DNA of 64,000 nucleotides from JAWKVD01 sp041398225 (GTDB lineage Bacteria; Pseudomonadota; Alphaproteobacteria; Caulobacterales; Hyphomonadaceae): positions 140,625 through 204,624 of the forward strand of contig JAWKVD010000006.1 of the NCBI GenBank assembly GCA_041398225.1, read 5' to 3'. Within the stretch, counting starts at the first letter, position 1, and the number at the start of each line of letters is the position of its first letter. Position numbers and translations under genes: made by a program. Shown here one piece after another: positions 51,883-60,171 of the stretch. The notes under the pieces were generated by a model that saw only the letters and a program-made list of their open reading frames with translations, did not search any database and was not told where the DNA came from.

Positions 51883-52342
51883 CGCCAAGAAGGAAGATCT
51901 GCTCATCCTGGAACTGGAGAGCGGACCGGTCACCATTCAGATGTTCCCCGACAAGGCGCCGGGCCACGTCGCCCGGATCAAGGAACTGGCGCGCGAGGGA
52001 TTTTATGACGGCCTGACCTTTCACCGTGTAATCGAGGGGTTCATGGCGCAGGGCGGATGCCCGAGCGGCACTGGAACCGGCGGTTCGGGGCAGAATCTGC
52101 CGCAAGAGTTCAATGACGTTTCGCATCAGCGCGGCGTCTGCTCGATGGCGCGCGCTCAAAATCCCAACAGCGCCGACAGCCAGTTCTTCATCTGCTTCGA
52201 TGACGCATCGTTCCTCGATCGCCAATACACCGTCTGGGGGCAGGTGATTGAGGGGATGGAGTTGGTCGACGGGCTGCCGCGCGGCGAACCGCCCGCAAAG
52301 CCTGGCAAGATTGTCACAATGCGCGTGGCTTCGGACATCTAG
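51875..52342 (+). CDS. Cytoplasmic peptidyl-prolyl cis-trans isomerase (cyclophilin type)
   Basis: A 155-residue compact cyclophilin without signal peptide: VTIQMFPDKAPGHVARIKELAREGFYDGLTFHRVIEGFMAQGG, then SMARAQNPNSADSQFFICFDD and QYTVWGQVIEGMELVDGLP. The start is GTG at 51875, preceded by GGAGGAA, and overlaps the end of the periplasmic paralogue by 8 nt, so the two are translationally coupled. The pair probably arose by duplication and now serves two compartments. Confidence 0.93.
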   Translation: MTDAKKEDLLILELESGPVTIQMFPDKAPGHVARIKELAREGFYDGLTFHRVIEGFMAQGGCPSGTGTGGSGQNLPQEFNDVSHQRGVCSMARAQNPNSADSQFFICFDDASFLDRQYTVWGQVIEGMELVDGLPRGEPPAKPGKIVTMRVASDI

Positions 52343-52421
52343 ATCACTGAAACCGCCATTTCGTTTTCCATGCGGTCGCCAACCCCGCTAATCTGGCGAC
52401 CCAGAAGCTGACCGTGATGCT

Positions 52422-53171
52422 ATGGAAAACGAGAGTCCAAAACCCGCAACCGATAGCGCCTCCGACATCGGCGGCGCTATCGAGGGGTTGAAGCCGAAAC
52501 CCAATTTCTGGACGTTCCTCCGCAACTGGTTCGTCACGGGCATCGTCGTGTCCGCCCCGATCGGCATCACGATCTGGTTGATCTGGAGTTTCGTCTCGTT
52601 CGTCGACAAGCGGATCAAGCCGCTTATTCCGCGCGAATGGAATCCCGAAACCTATCTGCGCTTCGCTCTGCCGGGTCTTGGGATCGTTGTTGCGGTTGTG
52701 GGCTTGACCCTGATTGGGGCGCTCACCGCGAACCTGGTGGGTCGGGAGTTCCTTCGTCTTGGCGAGCGCCTGGTGAAGCGCGTCCCTGTCGTTCATCCCC
52801 TGTATTCGATCCTCAAACAGGTCTTCGAAACCTTCGCGAAGAGCGATGCGACGACATTCAAGGAAGCCGTTCTTCTGGAATATCCGCGCAAGGGAATCTG
52901 GTCGATTGGCTTCATCACCAACCAGCATCCCGGCGGTGAGATCGCCCAGAAGGTGCACAACGTCATCGCTGTGTTCGTGCCGACCGTTCCGAACCCGTCG
53001 ACGGGGTTCCTCCTCTATGTTCCGCGCGAAGAGGTGCAGCCGCTCCGAACGCCCGTCGACAAGGTGCTGAAGCAGATCTTCTCGATTGGCATTCTATCGC
53101 CCGACCAATTAGCCAGCGAACCGGCGGCGACAGGCAAGGTCATTACTCAACCTTCGACGGTCGCTGACTAG
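52422..53171 (+). CDS. DUF502 family membrane protein
   Basis: A 249-residue inner-membrane protein. Two transmembrane helices (about 35-58, NWFVTGIVVSAPIGITIWLI, and 82-108, GLGIVVAVVGLTLIGALTAN) precede the conserved RVPVVHPLYSILKQVFE and a soluble domain ending in FLLYVPREEVQPLRTPVD. This is the DUF502 architecture; function unknown. It runs convergently into recG with 11 bp between stops. It may be co-transcribed with the cyclophilins upstream. Confidence 0.88.
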   Translation: MENESPKPATDSASDIGGAIEGLKPKPNFWTFLRNWFVTGIVVSAPIGITIWLIWSFVSFVDKRIKPLIPREWNPETYLRFALPGLGIVVAVVGLTLIGALTANLVGREFLRLGERLVKRVPVVHPLYSILKQVFETFAKSDATTFKEAVLLEYPRKGIWSIGFITNQHPGGEIAQKVHNVIAVFVPTVPNPSTGFLLYVPREEVQPLRTPVDKVLKQIFSIGILSPDQLASEPAATGKVITQPSTVAD

Positions 53172-53182
53172 CCGGTGCCCCG

Positions 53183-55258
53183 CTAGTCCGCTTCGGATAC
53201 GAGCGTCGCCAGGCGCGGGGCGAGCAGATCCCGGACCAGGCGCGCAGCAGCGCCGCGCGCTCCAGAAAGGTCTGCATCAGCCATAAGAAGCGCGCGCGCA
53301 TCGGTACGAGCCGTTTCTATCAGGGGCAATTGGGTTGCGAGGTCCAGCACGCGGAAATCTGGCGCGCCGGATTGCCGTGCGCCGAGCACGTCTCCCGGCC
53401 CCCGAAGCCGGAAATCCGCTTCAGCAATTTCAAAGCCGTCATTGGTCCGTCGTAGCGTGTCCAGGCGTTCGCGGCCGGCCTCGGTCAGCGGCGCGCGATA
53501 GAGCAGGAGACAACTTGAGGCTTTGTCGCCGCGCCCGACGCGACCACGCAATTGGTGCAACTGGGCGAGGCCGAACTTCTCGGCCCGTTCGATCACAATG
53601 ATCGTCGCGTCCGGAACGTCGACGCCTACCTCGACGACCGTTGTCGCGACCAGGACGCGCGACTTGCCAACACGGAAACGGTCAAGCGCAGCGTCGCGTT
53701 CCTCTGGCGACATGCGCCCATGCACGAGCTCTACCGGCTGTTTGACCAACGCGGCCAAAGCATCTCGGCGTGCGACGGCAGAGCCATCGCCTGCGTCCTC
53801 GCTGTCGACGGCGGGGCAGATCCAGAACGCACGCTCTCCACGCCGCGCCGCACGGGCGACCGCTTCCATAACATCGTCGACCCGACTGTCAGGCGTGGCT
53901 GCGGTAACGACCTCTTTGCGTCCGGCGGGCTTTTCCGCCACGATTGAAACATCCATGTCGCCATGCAGCGCCAGCGCCATGGTTCGCGGGATTGGCGTCG
54001 CGCTCATCAGCAACATATGCGGCGAGGCGCCTTTTGCGGTTAGCTTCATGCGATCCGCAACGCCAAAGCGGTGTTGTTCGTCAATCACCACAAGTGCGAG
54101 TTCCGGGAGGTCCACATCCGCCTGATACAGAGCTTGCGTACCGGATATGATCTGGATCTGCCCGGCGCGAACGGCCTCCAGTGTCGCCTCGCGCGCCGAA
54201 CCCTTGTCTCGCGCGGTTAGCGGCGCACAACGAAATCCGGCCGGCTCGACGAACTTCTGAATGGCCTCGGCCTGCTGACGCGCAAGCACCTCGGTGGGGG
54301 ACATCAACGCGGTGAGGCGACCTGAGGCGGCCACCTGCGCTGCGGCGATTGCGGCGATCAGCGTTTTCCCCGAGCCCACATCCCCCTGAACAAGCCGGCG
54401 CATGGGAAGAGGGCGCGCCATGTCTATGGATACGTCGGCGATTGCGTCAGACTGCGCGCGAGTGAGTTTGAATGGCAGCGCCTCTATAATAGTGCGCTCA
54501 ACGCCCATATTCCGAGAGATAGGCGGCGCGGTTCGACGCTCCCTCGCCGCACGAGACTGCGTAACGGCGATCTCCCGAGCGAGCGCCTCGTCATAAGCCA
54601 ACCGTTCACGGGCCGAATGAAAGGCGTCGGGATCGTAGCTGATGGGGCGATGAAGGACTTCCAGGGCTTTCCGGAAGGCTGGCCATTTTCGCTGTTCCAG
54701 GAGATGCGGGTCGATCCACTCTTCCAGAGCAGGCAGGGTGTCGAGCGCTGCGGCAATGACCTTGCGAAGAACCTTCGCGGCGAGACCAGCGGTCATCGGA
54801 TATATGGGTTCGACCTCTGGCGGTCGTTCGTCCTTGTCGGAGGTCACCACGTGATCGGGATGAAGGATCTGGCGCCCGCCCTCGTATTGTTGGACGAGAC
54901 CAGACGCCATTACGCTTTCGCCAAGCTTGAACGTTCGCTGTAGCCATTGCGGATTGGCGCGAAAGTAGACGAGCGTCAGGAACCCGGTGTCGTCGCGCAG
55001 CCGAATTCGAGCGGGCCATTTTCCGCGTGACGGCTCGACCTTGTCGACCTCGCCGGTGATTGTGGCGACTTCCCCGAACGGCGCCTCGGCGATAGATGCC
55101 CGATTGCGCCGGTCAATCCAGTTGGTCGGCAGATGATAGATCAGGTCCAGAACGGTCTCGCCGCCGATCAGTCGCGCAAGAACCGGCTTCAGCTTCGGGC
55201 CGACGCCGGGAAGACTCGAAAGGTCCGCATAGAACGGGTAGACGACCGGATCGCGCAT
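53183..55258 (-). CDS. recG: ATP-dependent DNA helicase RecG
   Basis: A 691-residue helicase that regresses stalled replication forks and branch-migrates Holliday junctions. An N-terminal wedge domain (about 1-250) with DLSSLPGVGPKLKPVLARLIG and LIYHLPTNWIDRRN precedes the SF2 motor: GDVGSGKTLIAAIAA (Walker A), DEQHRFGVADRMKL (DEQH box), MSATPIPRTMAL, and VVEVGVDVPDATIIVIERAEK with QLRGRVGRGDKAS. The ATG at 55258 is taken as start; a TTG seven codons upstream is weaker. It is divergent from sdhE, 70 bp away. Confidence 0.97.
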   Translation of the reverse strand: MRDPVVYPFYADLSSLPGVGPKLKPVLARLIGGETVLDLIYHLPTNWIDRRNRASIAEAPFGEVATITGEVDKVEPSRGKWPARIRLRDDTGFLTLVYFRANPQWLQRTFKLGESVMASGLVQQYEGGRQILHPDHVVTSDKDERPPEVEPIYPMTAGLAAKVLRKVIAAALDTLPALEEWIDPHLLEQRKWPAFRKALEVLHRPISYDPDAFHSARERLAYDEALAREIAVTQSRAARERRTAPPISRNMGVERTIIEALPFKLTRAQSDAIADVSIDMARPLPMRRLVQGDVGSGKTLIAAIAAAQVAASGRLTALMSPTEVLARQQAEAIQKFVEPAGFRCAPLTARDKGSAREATLEAVRAGQIQIISGTQALYQADVDLPELALVVIDEQHRFGVADRMKLTAKGASPHMLLMSATPIPRTMALALHGDMDVSIVAEKPAGRKEVVTAATPDSRVDDVMEAVARAARRGERAFWICPAVDSEDAGDGSAVARRDALAALVKQPVELVHGRMSPEERDAALDRFRVGKSRVLVATTVVEVGVDVPDATIIVIERAEKFGLAQLHQLRGRVGRGDKASSCLLLYRAPLTEAGRERLDTLRRTNDGFEIAEADFRLRGPGDVLGARQSGAPDFRVLDLATQLPLIETARTDARALLMADADLSGARGAAARLVRDLLAPRLATLVSEAD

Positions 55259-55328
55259 GAGTACCTCGACGCTAGTCAATTCCGTCCCGGAGCGCTATGC
55301 CGATCACCGATCCCGAAGGAGGCGCCCA

Positions 55329-55592
55329 GTGCCGGACGATGTCCGAAGAAGAAAGCTCAGATTCCGGGCCTCACGGCGAGGTATTCGGGAGCTTGATCTG
55401 TTTATGGAGGCGTTCGCCGACGCTCGGATGGACTCCATGAGCGATCAGGAACTCGATGAATTTGAACGCCTTCTCGATATCCCCGATCAGGACGTATATG
55501 CGTGGATACTCGGTCGCGAGAGTCCGCCGCCGGAGCTTCGCTCGGGTGTCCTGAGCCAGATCCTGGACTTCGAGTTTCCGCCGTTCCGATAG
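55329..55592 (+). CDS. sdhE: FAD assembly factor SdhE (succinate dehydrogenase assembly factor 2 family)
   Basis: An 87-residue helical protein that promotes covalent flavinylation of succinate dehydrogenase (and fumarate reductase). The family motif is seen in RRKLRFRASRRGIRELDLFMEAFA, with the FAD-transfer RGxxE-like residues, and DQELDEFERLLDIPDQDVYAWILG. The GTG at 55329 is chosen since AAGGAGG lies just upstream (55315-55321) and the protein then begins at the family-typical length; an ATG at 55257 would add a non-conserved Arg-rich extension. It is followed by mfd. Confidence 0.93.
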   Translation: MPDDVRRRKLRFRASRRGIRELDLFMEAFADARMDSMSDQELDEFERLLDIPDQDVYAWILGRESPPPELRSGVLSQILDFEFPPFR

Positions 55593-55610
55593 GGCCGTGA
55601 TTTCCGCAAC

Positions 55611-58600
55611 ATGCGTGTTTGGGACCATCTTGCCTCGTTGAAGGCGCCCGCGCGGGTGTTTGAAACCCCGTTTGGCGCTGACGTTCGGCTGTTTGCGGAA
55701 GCGGCGGTGCGCCGGGGAGGCGCATCGCTATATGTCGCTCGCAACGAACGTCACGCCTACATGGCGCAGGCGGTCATGCGCTTCTTTCGTCCGGACCTAC
55801 AGGTGCTGTTGTACCCGTCGTGGGACTGCCTTCCCTACGATCGAGCCAGCCCATCGCCGGGGATCGCCGCCATGCGGTGTGCGACGCTGGCTCGGCTGGC
55901 GAGCACGGGTAAGTCCCCGCTTGTTGTCGTCGCCACCGGCTCCGCGCTGGTCCAGCGTGTGCCGCCCAGGACCCATATGTCGCGCGCCTCGCTGGTCGCG
56001 CGAACAGGCGATGATGTTCCGCAAGAGCGGATTCAAGGGTTTCTGGCTGCGAACGGCTACCAGAGATCTCCCACTGTTCGGGAGCCTGGCGACTACGCCA
56101 TACGAGGCGGCATCATTGATCTCTATCCTGCGGGCGCGCCCGAACCGCTCCGCCTGGATTTCTTTGGCGACACGCTGGAGACGATCCGCCAATTCGATCC
56201 AGAAACGCAACGATCGACGGAAAGTCTGGACGCCATATCGCTTGCGCCCGTGAGCGAGCTGAGCTTCGCGGATGAATCGCTTTCGATACTTAGGCGCAAA
56301 TTCATGGCGGCGTTCGGATCGCCCGGAGGCGACCCGACATACGAAGCGGCCCGCGATCGCATTCGTCGGCAGGGGGCGGAACACCTTCTGCCGCTGTTCT
56401 ACGATACGCTCGAAACCCTGTTCGACTATCTGCCGTCAACGCCATTGGTAGGCGTGGACGCCGGCGCCGCCGACACGATCAGCGAGCGCCTCGGATTGGT
56501 TCACGACGCCTATGATGCGCGACGGGCGGTTGGCGCGGCCTCCAGCCAACATGTCCTTCCTGTTTCGGACTTGTACATCGAAGCGGCGGAGCTCTCGGAG
56601 CTCTTGCAGGCTGCGGCGGCCGTTCGATTTTCACCATTGGATCCGAATGAAAAGGACGCCGACGCGATCTTTGGGCGAGGCAGGCCCGGTCGCTCGTTCG
56701 CGGCCGAACGCGCCGATCCATCCGCGACTTTGTTCGACGCAGTCGTGAAGCACGTCGACGACCGCTTGAAGGCTGGAAAAACCGTGCTTGTCGCGGCGTG
56801 GAGCGGCGGCTCCGCAAATCGCTTGGCGTCTTTCCTTCAGGATCACGGCGCAAAGGCGGTCAACGTCGTCGATAGTTGGGCCGCGGTTTCGAAGTCGGTC
56901 GCAAACATCGTCGAACTGCCTGTCGAAGCCGGGTTCGAGGACGACGATGTCTGCCTGATCACTGAACAGGACATGCTGGGCGACCGGTTGGCTCGTCCCA
57001 GAAAGAGACGCAAGTCGGCTTCTGTCATCGCTGAGGCGGCTGCACTGGCTGTTGGGGACCTGATCGTACATGTCGATCATGGTGTCGGCCGATATTCCGG
57101 CTTGCGGACCGTAGAGGTCAACCAGGCCCCGCACGACTGTCTGGAGCTCATCTACGCCGGCGGCGACAAGATCCTCCTGCCGGTCGAGAACATCGAACTT
57201 GTTACCCGCTATGGGGCCGAAGGCGGTGACGCCTCGCTCGACAGGCTGGGCGGGGCGAGTTGGCAAGGGCGTAAGGCGCGGGCGAAGAAGAAGATCCTCG
57301 ACATGGCGGAGGATCTCATCAAGCTTGCGGCCGCACGCGCGATGAAACAGGCGCCCAAGGCCGAGACCGCCGACGGCGTGTTCCGCGAATTCTGCGCACG
57401 CTTCCCCTACGAGGAAACCGACGACCAACTATCCGCAATCGAGGATGTCATCGAAGATCTCGCTTCCGGCCGTCCGATGGACCGGTTGATTTGCGGTGAT
57501 GTCGGCTTCGGCAAAACTGAAGTGGCGCTACGTGCGGCGTTCCTGGTCGCAATGTCCGGCCTGCAGGTCGCAGTGATCGCACCAACCACGCTGCTCGCCC
57601 GGCAACACTACGGCTCGTTTGTCGAACGTTTCAGCGGCTGGCCTCTGAAGGTACGGCAGCTGTCCCGCTTCGTTTCGACAAAGGAGGCCTCGGAGACGCG
57701 CGCCGCGATCACCAACGGCGATTGCGATATTGTTGTCGGCACCCATGCGCTATTGGCCAAAACGATCGACTTCAAGCGCCTTGGAATGATCATCGTCGAC
57801 GAAGAGCAACGCTTTGGCGTCAAACACAAGGAACGGCTCAAGGAGCTGAAATCGGACGTCCATGTACTGACGCTGTCGGCGACACCGATCCCCCGCACAT
57901 TGCAGATGGCGCTTACGGGAATTCGCGACCTTTCAATTATAGCGACGCCACCGGTCGATCGGTTGGCGGTTCGGACCTACGTGGTCGAATTTGACGAGGT
58001 GGCGATCCGGGAGGCGTTGCTGCGGGAGCGCTATCGCGGCGGGCAAACCTATTTTGTGGCCCCGCGTGTGTCCGACCTGCCTTTGCTGGAGCGGTTCTTG
58101 CGCGAGCAGGTTCCCGAAATCTCATTCATAACCGCGCACGGCCAAATGGCGACGGGCGAACTCGAGAACGCAATGACCGCGTTTTACGAAGGGCGCGCGG
58201 ACGTCCTGCTGGCGACGACCATCGTGGAGTCCGGTCTGGACATCCCCAGAGCCAATACGTTGATTATCTATCGCTCGGACATGTTCGGGCTGGCCCAGCT
58301 CTACCAGCTGCGGGGGCGCGTTGGCCGAGCGAAGCTGCGGGCCTATGCCTACCTCACGACGCCCGAGACGGAGAAGCTAACGGAAGGCGCCGAGAAGCGC
58401 CTGAAGGTGCTGCAGTCGCTGGATAGTCTTGGGTCCGGTTTCATTCTGGCGAGCCATGACCTCGATATGAGGGGAGGTGGAAACCTGCTCGGAGAGGAGC
58501 AGTCGGGCCACATCCGTGAGGTCGGTGTCGAGCTCTACCAGCAGATGCTTGAGGACGCGGTGAAGGCACTCAAGGCAGGCGGCGGGAAAGACGTTGAGGT

Positions 58601-59063
58601 CGCGGACGATTGGTCGCCGCAAATCGAGGTCGGAGGCGCCGTCCTCATACCGGAGGAGTACGTCGGCGACCTCAGCACACGTCTTTCGCTTTACCGTAGG
58701 CTTGCTGATCTCGAGACAGAGGATGAACGCGAAGCGTTCGCCGCCGAGCTGATTGACCGATTTGGACCGTTGCCTGAAGAAACACAGCAGTTGCTGGACA
58801 TCACCACGGTCAAGGCGCTCTGCAAGAAGCTCGGGGTTGCGAAAGTCGCGGCCGGCCCGAAAGGCGCTCTCATCGCCTTCCGGCAGGATGCGCCAATCGA
58901 CGGCGCCTCGCTGGTCGCTTACGTGCGATCCGAACCGGACACACTGAAACTTCGACCGGATGCCAAGATGGTGGTTCAAGGCAGCTGGCCAGACGCCCAC
59001 GCGCGCTTGCGTGCGGTTCGGGCCGTTCTGCAGGACGTTCACAAGCACGCCGTCAGGCTTTGA
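55611..59063 (+). CDS. mfd: Transcription-repair coupling factor Mfd
   Basis: A 1150-residue ATP-driven DNA translocase that removes RNA polymerase stalled at lesions and recruits UvrA. The UvrB-like N-terminal modules are followed by the RNA-polymerase-interacting domain (LIVHVDHGVGRYSGL, NQAPHDCLELIYAGGDKILLPVE). The motor has GDVGFGKTEVALRAAF (Walker A), DEEQRFGVKHKERL, SATPIPRTLQMALTGIRDLS, and TTIVESGLDIPRANTLI with QLRGRVGRAKLRAYAYL. The C-terminal TRCF domain ends near 1140. It lies 18 bp after sdhE and is probably co-transcribed. Confidence 0.98.
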   Translation: MRVWDHLASLKAPARVFETPFGADVRLFAEAAVRRGGASLYVARNERHAYMAQAVMRFFRPDLQVLLYPSWDCLPYDRASPSPGIAAMRCATLARLASTGKSPLVVVATGSALVQRVPPRTHMSRASLVARTGDDVPQERIQGFLAANGYQRSPTVREPGDYAIRGGIIDLYPAGAPEPLRLDFFGDTLETIRQFDPETQRSTESLDAISLAPVSELSFADESLSILRRKFMAAFGSPGGDPTYEAARDRIRRQGAEHLLPLFYDTLETLFDYLPSTPLVGVDAGAADTISERLGLVHDAYDARRAVGAASSQHVLPVSDLYIEAAELSELLQAAAAVRFSPLDPNEKDADAIFGRGRPGRSFAAERADPSATLFDAVVKHVDDRLKAGKTVLVAAWSGGSANRLASFLQDHGAKAVNVVDSWAAVSKSVANIVELPVEAGFEDDDVCLITEQDMLGDRLARPRKRRKSASVIAEAAALAVGDLIVHVDHGVGRYSGLRTVEVNQAPHDCLELIYAGGDKILLPVENIELVTRYGAEGGDASLDRLGGASWQGRKARAKKKILDMAEDLIKLAAARAMKQAPKAETADGVFREFCARFPYEETDDQLSAIEDVIEDLASGRPMDRLICGDVGFGKTEVALRAAFLVAMSGLQVAVIAPTTLLARQHYGSFVERFSGWPLKVRQLSRFVSTKEASETRAAITNGDCDIVVGTHALLAKTIDFKRLGMIIVDEEQRFGVKHKERLKELKSDVHVLTLSATPIPRTLQMALTGIRDLSIIATPPVDRLAVRTYVVEFDEVAIREALLRERYRGGQTYFVAPRVSDLPLLERFLREQVPEISFITAHGQMATGELENAMTAFYEGRADVLLATTIVESGLDIPRANTLIIYRSDMFGLAQLYQLRGRVGRAKLRAYAYLTTPETEKLTEGAEKRLKVLQSLDSLGSGFILASHDLDMRGGGNLLGEEQSGHIREVGVELYQQMLEDAVKALKAGGGKDVEVADDWSPQIEVGGAVLIPEEYVGDLSTRLSLYRRLADLETEDEREAFAAELIDRFGPLPEETQQLLDITTVKALCKKLGVAKVAAGPKGALIAFRQDAPIDGASLVAYVRSEPDTLKLRPDAKMVVQGSWPDAHARLRAVRAVLQDVHKHAVRL

Positions 59064-59110
59064 CCAGCCGACGACCTCTATACTGACAACTCAACCGAGG
59101 GGAGAAGTAC

Positions 59111-59872
59111 ATGAGCCGTTTGCAGGGGCGCACCGCGCTTATCACTGGAGCCTCCAGCGGTCTCGGCCGCCGCTTCGCCCAAGTGCTCGCCGGAGAGGGC
59201 GCCCGCGTCGTTCTTGCAGCCCGTCGCAAGGAACGACTCGACGAGGCGGTCGCGTCCATAAACGCATCGGGCGGGCAGGCCTTGGGCGTCGCTTGCGACG
59301 TCACGGATGAAGCCAGTGTCGTTGCAGCCTATGACGCCGCGGAGGCGACGTTTGGGCTGATCGACACGGTCATCAACAATGCGGGCATGACCACCAGTGC
59401 ATCAGCATTGGATCAGGAAGCGGATGAGTTCGCCGCCGTCATGGCGTTGAATGTCACCTCCGTTTTCGTGGTCGCGAGGGAAGCTGCGCGGCGATTGGTC
59501 AAAGCCGGGCCGGACGCATCGCGTCGGGGGCGGATCGTCAACATCGCTTCGATCGGCGCTCGTCATGTTCTTCCCGGCGTTTCGGCCTACTGCGCTTCGA
59601 AGGCGGCCGTTGTGATGTTGAGCCGTAGCCTTGCCAGGGAATGGGCGAAGCACGGCGTCAACGTGAATTCGCTTTCGCCTGGCTATATCGAGACCGAGCT
59701 CAACGCCGATTGGCTTCACAGTGACAGCGGACAGAAGATGCTGTCCAAAACGCCGCGCAGGCGGATCATGGACGCTTCAAGCCTCGATGAAGCCGCGATC
59801 TTCCTCACCAGCGACGCCAGCGCGTTCACGACGGGAAGCGACTTCATGATTGACGATGGCCAAAGCATCTGA
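59111..59872 (+). CDS. SDR family NAD(P)-dependent oxidoreductase
   Basis: A 253-residue classical short-chain dehydrogenase: TGASSGLGRRFAQVLAGEG (cofactor Gly-rich loop, about 11-29), INNAGMTTSASAL, MALNVTSVFVVAREAARR, VNIASIGARHVLPGVSAYCASKAAV with the catalytic Ser, Tyr and Lys (YxxxK), and GYIETELNADW. The N-terminal basic residues after the first strand (AARRKERLDE) suggest NADP preference. The substrate is unknown. It lies 47 bp after mfd but is unlikely to be functionally linked to it. A terminator follows at 60017. Confidence 0.93.
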   Translation: MSRLQGRTALITGASSGLGRRFAQVLAGEGARVVLAARRKERLDEAVASINASGGQALGVACDVTDEASVVAAYDAAEATFGLIDTVINNAGMTTSASALDQEADEFAAVMALNVTSVFVVAREAARRLVKAGPDASRRGRIVNIASIGARHVLPGVSAYCASKAAVVMLSRSLAREWAKHGVNVNSLSPGYIETELNADWLHSDSGQKMLSKTPRRRIMDASSLDEAAIFLTSDASAFTTGSDFMIDDGQSI

Positions 59873-60016
59873 GTCGTCGGCGCCCGCCCTGTGAACGCAA
59901 TCTGAACGAAGGCTAGCCGGTTTCGTTCAGGTTGGCTCCGCTAGAACATACTCATGTTGATCGAACCGCCTTGAAGTCCCTCGATGGCTTCGGTCAACCG
60001 AGTAAAGCGTAAAACT

Positions 60017-60047
60017 GGCCGGCGCCCCTCGGGAGCGCCGGCCTTTT
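60017..60047. terminator. Terminator between the SDR gene and the M1 peptidase gene
   Basis: A 9-bp stem GGCCGGCGC / GCGCCGGCC with a CCC-TC-GGG inner stem, followed by TTTT on the plus strand. Confidence 0.75.
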
Positions 60048-60171
60048 CCGTTCTGAGCGGCCCCCATGCGGGGCAGATTGTCGCAAAAAGTTCGCCCGCC
60101 CCGCGTAGGGGCATGACAACGCATCGCTTATCGGTAAGTTCCGGGAACCAAATTTCGGGAGCAGAGGGCGT